Below are positions 56,688-64,000 of a stretch of DNA of 64,000 nt, piece after piece; within the stretch, counting starts at the first letter, position 1; every line of letters begins with the position of its first letter. The position numbers were made by a program, and so were the translations under genes. Source of the stretch: Xanthoparmelia taractica (Eukaryota; Ascomycota; Lecanoromycetes; Lecanorales; Parmeliaceae); NCBI GenBank assembly GCA_033085395.1, contig JANQBS010000018.1:124001-188000 (forward strand), given 5' to 3'. The notes beneath the pieces were generated by a model. That model made no database searches, had not been told where the DNA came from, and worked only from the letters and a program-made list of their open reading frames with translations.

Positions 56688-57078
56688 GGCTATGAAGGGT
56701 GGTGAAAATTGGGAATCAAGTTGAGATAAAATTGTTTTTCTATGGGAGCTATTTTTGCAGCTTCGATTCAGCCCTATAGGATTTCGCCGAGATAAGATAC
56801 GCCTCAGACCGTGTTTGTCAAATTGTCAAATTGTCTGTCCTAAAACAGTTCCAAAGGCAAATTGAGAAACTGGATTGGGTTATTGTGAGAGCAGGTAAGG
56901 TATTATTGACTCACGAGAATGCTATACATACATTCAATGCGCTAAGGTATGTCTTTGGTATGCAAAATCGCTGATAGAATGCTTTTGAAACCTGTAGGCC
57001 ATGTTTTACACTTTCCAGGCCATAATCTCCCTATTCATAAATGCATTCATTCATCAAGCTCATGCTGTTCATAGCGGG
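56688..57078. other. Intergenic region, nde promoter
   Basis: 391 bp between the nde start and the arrestin stop, both minus-strand. No motif is recognised. Confidence 0.45.
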
Positions 57079-59613
57079 TCATTGCGCGAGTGGCTGCGCC
57101 AAAGGCAACCAGGTTCGCCGCTCGTCCATGCTCCTGTTGATCCGTCCACCGGGGGTGAGAGGCAGTTCCATCCTCGCCCCAGGCGATAATGTACCCAAAC
57201 GGTCTTCGTCCTCGCCAACCTCATCCGCTAACCTTGAGAAGTAGTCTGCCAATCCACTTCTTGGGTCTCCGTTCACAAGAGTCTCATAGTTTGGTGGTGG
57301 GGTCATCAGTGGCGGCGGTGGATCATCGTCTTCGAAGGGAGGCGGGTTAAACGAAGGATTACGCAGTAGATGCATCGGTCTAACCTGACCCGAGTTGGGA
57401 TCGTGCACGTGTGCCGCTTGAGGCCTCGTCAAGTTGACTGGCGAAGCAATACTGTCGACGCTTGAGGACGATGTGTTGTTGCCTTCTTGGCGAAGATTGT
57501 TTAGGGTTGGGAGGAGTGACGAAGGAGAGTTTCGGCGCCTTGGGGCTCCAGGACATCCGCATGAAGAATGTTCAGTGAGGAGGGTAGTCGACTCTGGCGA
57601 AGTGTATGCGGGAAGAGCAATGTTTGCTTGAGTGGCACGACAAGACAAGATGTGGAATGGCGAGTCGATCGAGATTTCGAAATGCCTTCGTTTTGTCGGA
57701 TCGACAACGTCGGGCTTGGACAATCTCAGGACAATCTGTAGGTGTCTAGATCAGTGAAGGTAGTCAATCCAATCAGTTGTAAGACGAACCTTGATCCAGT
57801 GATGCACCTGTATACTTTGATAGGTCGTATCAAAATTTAGTCTCGAAAGCTTGTCTCGTTCCCTCATGTTGTGACAGCTCGGTAGTTGTACGTTGAATTC
57901 CATTTCTGTTGGACCGACGTTATGCTCGCCTTCCAGATTGCCTAGTAGGTTACTGGTGTCCCGAGGGACGCTCTCATCGCCTCTTGCCGCAGCTGCTCGT
58001 CCATCATATGCCACTCCACCACCGGCAGTAATCCGCACTGAGCTACCAGGGTAGGCACTGCTGCTGGGCGCATCCGCTCTCTTCTCAAACAATTGAATCT
58101 TCCGTGTCGGCTCTAGTCGATGGACGCGTTTGTTGGTAGTGTAATACTGGATATTTTCAGTCACAAAGACCTTGATACGATGACATTGAACCTTTGCTAG
58201 TGGTGTGAGCTTGAAAGCGATTGGTACCTGAGCCCCGAGTGGGAACGATTTGCCGGAAATGACGATGTCGTAGTGTAGCTGATCCTCCCAGTTCCTTGAA
58301 ATGGCAATTGGCTCAACCTGCTCCAAAGAGCCTTCTGCCGGAGCGCGTATCAACGTGACTTCTTTGGATCCCATCAGGTTCGCTCTGAAAGCCCCAGCTC
58401 TTTCCACAATGGCCTCTAATTCGTACTTAACTGAACCGAGATCAACAGATATTGTCTCTGGAAGGCGAGAGTCAATAGGCAGCTCGAAGTTATAACTGTA
58501 ATCGCCGGGTGTGAACATGCGATAGCCCTTCTGGGCAACGCTTGAGCCACCATTGGCTCTTTCATCTTTACCAAAACTCCTTGACCGGTTGACTGCCAAC
58601 GACAGCCTCTTGGCATCCTTGGCGTTTACACTGTGGTTCACTGACCTCCGATGAAGCGGCTCAAGAGAGGAATCTGTTACCCCAATTTCAGTGGTTGTTG
58701 TTGAAGGGCCTTTGAGTGGCTTGACATGATCCGCCCCGGAACCGTATTCTGCTGTTTGGAATTGTGCGTTGAAAAAGGGCCATGTATGGTTCATGATGCT
58801 TTCCCTATCCTTGAACTCGGTCTTCCGTGGCGGAATACCTGGAATCATCTAGTTAGACCTATATCGAACAGCTATACAAGACGGAAGAGACCCACCTTCT
58901 GGCCATTCTGTTTCAGCTCGACCCCGAAAAGCCAACGATATTGTCTTGATTTTAGCACTCTTCGACACCCTGAGGTGGAGGGTACCCCTAAGCATAGTCG
59001 TTGTCTGGTTCCCTAACTCAGACTGGTCCATCCCTTGTAGAAAGAGTACTGGCTCCGCCAACGCAATTGACAGCGAGACGCCGTTGCCTGATGCTATTGG
59101 CTTCTCCTCCTCCATATTGGGTATGGTAGCGGCACCGCTGCCATTGCTAGAAATAGAGTTGGCGGAGTCCCTCCGTACATCTTGGACAAGCGAAGGCCGA
59201 TGAACCATTCCACTGATCGGTCCGCCTACTATGGAGCCAGATCTCGCACCCCCCCTCCTTGTCACGTCACCAGATGCCATGGCTGCTCCACTGATCGAGT
59301 TTGCAGAGGTATCTCGAGGATTCAACGAAGAGGACGGAAGCTCTGTGGCTGGTGCTGACCAGTAATGCAGAAACCGCCTGGCTTGGTCTTTCGACCTGAC
59401 CAAAGTACTCCCTACGAGGCCTTCCCAAATACGCTTTGTGCTAGGATCAGGTGCGCGCGAATCTGCGGAGTCTCGTGAAAAGCGTAACAGTTGTTGTAGC
59501 GAGGCTCGAGACCGAAGGTAGCTCAATGGAGGTTCGCCAGTTGGGGTAGAATGGCCAGGAGGGTGATAATAAAGGCGGCCACGACGAGATTTAAGCTCTA
59601 GGTAGCCTGTCAT
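57079..59613 (-). CDS. Arrestin-related trafficking adaptor with PPxY motif
   Basis: Exons 59613-58896, 58838-57790 and 57735-57079 encode 807 aa. A Ser-rich N-terminal region of about 170 residues precedes the arrestin N-domain (NGVSLSIALAEPVLFLQG; LRGTLHLRVSKSAKIKTISLAFRG split after WPEG by intron 1). The arrestin C-domain follows (YSYNFELPIDSRLPE, VQCHRIKVFVTENIQYY, HHWIKIVLRLSKPD across intron 2). The tail carries PPPNYE, a PPxY site for the Rsp5/Nedd4 ubiquitin ligase. Such adaptors direct ubiquitination and endocytosis of plasma-membrane transporters. Which fungal Art subtype it is cannot be settled here; the long N-terminal extension argues against the CreD/Rod1 type. Confidence 0.88.
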
Positions 59614-61446
59614 GATGAGTCTCGTAAGTCAGTGACTGTGAAGGCAAACATCTGTAGAATCAAAACAGACATATAAAACAAAAACTCGGTTTGAAAGCAA
59701 GTTGAGGTGAATGCCAATTTCCCAAAGAAGATATGGAGGTGGGGGCAGAAACAGAAATGGATTGTTGTGCTCTACATACGGAATCTCTCAGACCAATAGG
59801 CAAGGACAGACACAGCAAGTACGAGTCACTATAGGTTCAATGACCGGGGAATATGGGTTCCTCCTCTTTTGGAGCACGGGTATCTGCTCATCTGTCGTTC
59901 GAAGGCTGCGAAGGAAACGGAAGGATCTGGGCAAGGGCGGACTCACTTACTTGGCGGAAGGAAGCAATTGTCGTCCCAGGCCAGGTCTTGTTGTTGGCGG
60001 TCAGAAGAGGTGCAGGAAGTTGTAGGGACTTTACTTTCAAGGTATGGGGGGAAAACAGGTTCTCGGCATGCGCAGGCCGAAGATGACAGGAGGTGGACTG
60101 GAAGGATTTGGATGGTTGCGTGTCACCGGTGACACTTGAGTGATTTCATGACTGCCAGCATGTTTTCTTGGAAGAAGAATAATAGAACCCTCGATTCTAT
60201 CTACAAGGAAAGGAGTTGTTTTTTTTTTTTTTTTTTGAAAGGCCCAGATCGGATGTCTTCATGGGGTCGTGGTTATTTAGTAGTAGTATTAAGCATTGAT
60301 TATTGTTGCATGCACATGCCGTGAGATCACACCGTCAATAGCCCAACAGCCGATGTAAAAATAAGGCGTTCGGGAGCCACGGCAGAAAGTCAACCTAAAT
60401 TCCGAATCCTCAAAAATCTCAATGCTATTACTACTACTACTTTTACTACTACTACCACTACTACTACTATTGGGATACCTTACTGTCGTGACTGTCCACA
60501 AGTCCCCTAGCAATACGTACGCAGTAGAACCCCGCAATTCACTTTGCATTACTCTACGTATTCATAACCGTACTTCGTACTCTGTCCGTATCCGTCCGTA
60601 CTTTGCCATGCACCATCCGCAATCTTCGAAGTATCTTTGTCTTGAAATCTTGCCGCAAGGCCCGAGGCCGCGGAAGAAGGCGCTCTTGATTTATGCAGTC
60701 TGAGACCCATACCTATGAGCGGCTTCCCTTTCAAGCAAATTAGGGAACCCTAACACATCAATGCTCAGGTAGTAAAAACTGATTGAAATCTTGATAATTC
60801 GCTGCTTCCGATATCGCACGCCCACCATCACCTCCGCCTCATTGAGTACTTCGTATTCCTCGGATGTTGGCCGACTGCCATCACAATGCATGCACATGCA
60901 CGATGGACCCTTTCTCAACTTGCCTTCGTCATCCGGCCTTTCCTTGTATGCCCAAGAATGTAGACTCGTACGTAGAGAAGACAAAACCTACGTACGGGGG
61001 AAAGAGAGACCAGTCAGCACCAGTCGGCCTATCCTGATCATAGAGTCTTCGTCGAGTCAATGAAAAGACTTTATACAAACAACATATCATCGGCAATCCT
61101 TCCCGAGGCGCTTTCTTCACATATGTCCGAACTCTAACCCTAAACCTCTTGGCACCTTAAGTATTTCGTATGCCTCTAGCGGTCCACTCAGAGGCGACTG
61201 CGAGTATATCCAGCATACGAAGTATGCATGAATTTCCCTCAGGGGATTAATGTTGGCTGTCCTGGCTGTCCTCCGAAGCACGAAGTACTTAAAAGGCCTA
61301 GAACTTCCGGACACGTGACTTGGTTCCGCGCGTAAACTTCGGTCAAAGTTTCAACGCGCTTCTCCACTCCGCCATAATGACCATTTCTGCGACTTCAACC
61401 ACAATGAAGAGGACAGAGTATATTTAGTGCATGTGTACCCGCAGAT
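59614..61446. other. Divergent intergenic region, arrestin and rad4/dpb11
   Basis: 1.8 kb holding T18 (60219-60236), an (ACT)n repeat (about 60422-60472) and a scatter of TACTTCGTA-like motifs between 60.5 and 61.3 kb. Open frames here are short and overlapping. Confidence 0.55.
60422..60472. repeat. (ACT)n microsatellite
   Basis: About fifteen ACT or close-variant trinucleotides over 50 bp. Confidence 0.88.
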
Positions 61447-64000
61447 ATGGCAGACAATCAGCTGCCTCTGCTGGGCGTAATCATATGCTGCACCTCAATT
61501 GAACCCGAGCGGCGCGTAAGTCAATATCCTCTCTCCGCCACCACGGAGAGGCTTGCTCGCTGTTCGCTACTTACTTCACTGTCAATTAGTCCCAAATTGC
61601 GGTAATAGCTTCTCAGATGGGCGCCACTCACAAGTTAGACCTCACTTCCGACGTGACCCACCTGATCGTTGGCGACTCTGATACGCCAAAATACAAATTC
61701 GTCGCAAAGGAACGGTCAGACGTTAAATGCCTTTTACCCAGCTGGATTGATGCTGTGCGCGCGTCATGGATGGAGGGTGGGGAAACCGATGTTACTGCTC
61801 TCGAGATGGCACACAAATTGCCTACTTTGACGGGGCTCCGAGTTTGCGTTACTGGGTTCGATGATTGTAAGTTGGAAGACTGCGCATAAGGGAAAGTTTG
61901 ATTGGCTGAGTCCAATCACAGTGGTATACCGTAAGGAGCTTGAAGACCTCATCAACGACAACGGCGGCGATTACCGCGGAAACCTTACAAAGGACATCAC
62001 ACATCTGATCGCGAAGGAGCCATCAGGCGCAAAATATAACTTCGCAGCCCAATGGGGTATCAAAACAGTTTCCGTTGAGTGGTTAGAGCAGAGTCTTGAG
62101 AGGGGCATGATTCTGGAAGAGAGCCTATATCATCTACTGCTTCCACCTTTAGAGCGTGGCCGAAATGCTTGGATACGAAAATCCTTTACAACAACGTCGT
62201 TGGGAAAGCGAGCCCGAGATGACAATATTATCCCACCAAACACGAGGAAATTGAGAAGGACGGCAAGCGCGAGATTAAGCACTCACAATGATGGATTGTG
62301 GAGCGAGATCAATGTTGGGCAGGTCAAGGCTGAAGAGATCAAAGTGGAGGCATGGGATGAGCCCGAGAAAGAGGTGGCTGATCACCGCAAGTCTCCAGAC
62401 GCTGGCCAATCAAGAATGCCGAAGTCTGCCCAAATATCGGATGACTACCAAATCTTGAAGAGAAGCCAATCCGAGGCTATCCTATCGTCCATGCTATGCA
62501 AAGCTCCACAGCAGGAAGGATTGTTCCATGCGAAGACATTCTTGCTTCGCGGTTTTGACAAGAAAAAGGTATGCGATATACCATTTCCTGTAGAGTCCAG
62601 AGATAATAACAGGTCAGACGGCCATACTCGAGGAACACTTGAGTTCGCATGGAGCCCGGATTCTCGACGACGCCTCCCAATTACCACCCGCACCTAGAGA
62701 TAGCTCTTCAAGAAACGGATACATTTTGATTCCTCATACAACCTCAGATCCCGATCCACTCCAGATATCCGAGGACGGACACCAGCCAGTGCTGGTGACA
62801 GATATGTGGGTTGAAAGGTGCCTCTACCGAAAACAATTCGAAGAGCCTCAAGCAAGGGTCACAAACACACCCTTTCGAAAATTTCCTATACCAGGGTTCG
62901 AAGCCCTGGTAGTGTGCTCGACCGGGTTCCAAGGCATAGATTTGGTGCACATGTCCAAGGCCGTCACGTTGATGGGCGCTACTTACAATGAGTTCTTTAC
63001 CCCCAAGGCGTCCGTTCTGTTATGCAACGCTGTGGTCCCTGGACACGAAAAATTGGTTCATGCCCAACCTTGGGGCATACCCGCTGTAAAAGCTGAATGG
63101 CTGTGGGACTGCATCCGAAGAGGCGATTTCATATCATTTGGGCCGTATCTCGTCCAGCCACTTCGAGATCCGAATCAGGTATCGAGAAATGCAGAATACC
63201 CAATCCCCCTAAACAAATCTGCCAACCGTGAGAAAGCCCTAGAAAGAACTGATAGGGCCTCGAAAACACATCATAAGAAACCTTTGCCGCCAGCTGAAGA
63301 AGAGGGCAAGCGTCTAGCGAACGACACACCCAGCTCCAGTGAGCGGGTTCAAGTTATTGACCCGAATCCCTGGTCGACCACAAATATAAGACCATCTTAC
63401 ACCGATACGAAACAACCGCCAGATACGAACACAACTAATGACATCAATGACACTACCCTGCCACATTACAGCAACCTTGATAACGAATCTTCGCACACCC
63501 TACGCCCAACATCCGATGCCCTCCACGAAATCTCCCCCAACATCTCTCAACCCAACCGAGCCACCTCACCCGAGAAACTTCCCGAACCCAGCGCCTCAGC
63601 GCAGAGTATGCCATCGCCCCAGAAACCCGTCTCCACCTCGTCCTCCTCCCTCGGCCCCGCCATCTCATCCCTCCTCGCCCACCACCAGCGCGCCTCCACG
63701 AATCCCCGACCATCGACCTCTTCCTCGGCAGACCAACCGCGTCCGTACCGCCGTCGGCGCCAGCTCCTCGGTCGCGCACCGTCCAACCTCTCCTCATCCC
63801 ACAGCATCAACCCTTCCCGCGCCAGCAGCGTCGACACGATGAACACCGACGGTCTCGGCACCCCGCTCGAGCCGTGCAACGTGATCAAATCAGACAACGC
63901 TAAGAACAACAACAACGGTAACAACAACAACAACATCGCAGACCCCAGACCCCTCTGGACCGCCGACCACGAAGACCCAGACCGCGAAGACCCACCACCG
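61447..64000 (+). CDS. BRCT-repeat protein Rad4/Dpb11/TopBP1 (3' end beyond window)
   Basis: Exons 61447-61515, 61590-61866, 61922-62568 and 62618 to the right edge; all phases agree. The first BRCT runs through IAVIASQMGATHKLDL and THLIVGDSDTPKYKFVAKER to SWIDAVRASWMEG. The second starts LRVCVTGFDD, continues NDNGGDYRGNLTKDITHLIA and ends with VEWLEQSLERG. After a basic linker come FLLRGFDKKK|TAILEEHLSSHGARIL and DMWVERCLYRKQ (third), then EALVVCSTGFQGIDLVHM to EWLWDCIRRG (fourth). This paired order is that of Rad4/Cut5, Dpb11 and TopBP1, scaffold for CDK-dependent replication initiation and the Mec1/ATR checkpoint. The visible C-terminal part is disordered with Asn runs. Strong family call; the end of the protein is missing. 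Confidence 0.9.

Noticed and set aside
61128..61145. CTAACCCTAAACC, telomere-like
   Set aside because: Only a single degenerate copy; likely chance.

Overview
The window is nuclear DNA of a filamentous ascomycete (Pezizomycotina). The basis is many short GT..AG introns of 46-153 nt, CTGAC-like branch sites, pyrimidine-rich leaders, and a gene set with Chs7, Fzo1, an Aro80-type Zn2Cys6 factor, an external NADH dehydrogenase, arrestin-like adaptors and a Ppo-type fatty-acid oxygenase. I cannot name the genus. I see no rRNA, tRNA, CRISPR, IS element or intact transposon. Exon borders below were worked out by hand from splice signals, reading phase and remembered family conservation; I checked that the spliced lengths are multiples of three.

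Layout. 1-3020 (-): 5' part of a Tea4/Bud14 polarity protein that runs off the left edge. 3847-5884 (-): GT90/CAP10-like glycosyltransferase. 6167-7103 (+): mitochondrial ribosomal protein uL15m. 7511-9281: a head-to-head pair of paralogous small secreted proteins. 9521-10781: two weakly supported small genes. 10782-14308: gene-free, packed with microsatellites. 14309-15639: a KP4-like killer-toxin-family gene facing a short cysteine-knot-like gene. 17087-21139: Mpv17/PMP22 membrane protein, an unknown secreted glycoprotein, a GFA/CENP-V-type zinc protein. 22035-26024: a damaged Ppo (dioxygenase-P450) gene. 26025-28640: a strongly G/T-rich tract. 28641-28983: a small Cys-containing protein. 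30769-43006: a dense core block (Chs7, Aro80-like, Fzo1, Vps2, an alpha/beta hydrolase). 43007-45088: Clg1-like cyclin. 45089-51442: mostly empty, with one frameshifted gene relic. 51443-52699: hydroxymethylbilane synthase. 53252-53855: a three-exon 79-aa gene beside a decayed tandem copy of itself. 54781-59613: external NADH dehydrogenase and a PPxY arrestin. 61447-64000 (+): the start of a Rad4/Dpb11/TopBP1 BRCT protein that runs off the right edge.

The housekeeping genes share broad themes (tip growth and wall: Tea4, Chs7, GT90; mitochondria: uL15m, Fzo1, Nde, probably Mpv17; membrane traffic: Vps2, arrestin; replication checkpoint: Dpb11) but form no pathway cluster. The accessory-looking parts are 7.5-16 kb (secreted pair, KP4-like gene, knottin-like gene, microsatellites) and 22-29 kb (decaying Ppo, G/T-rich tract, small protein).
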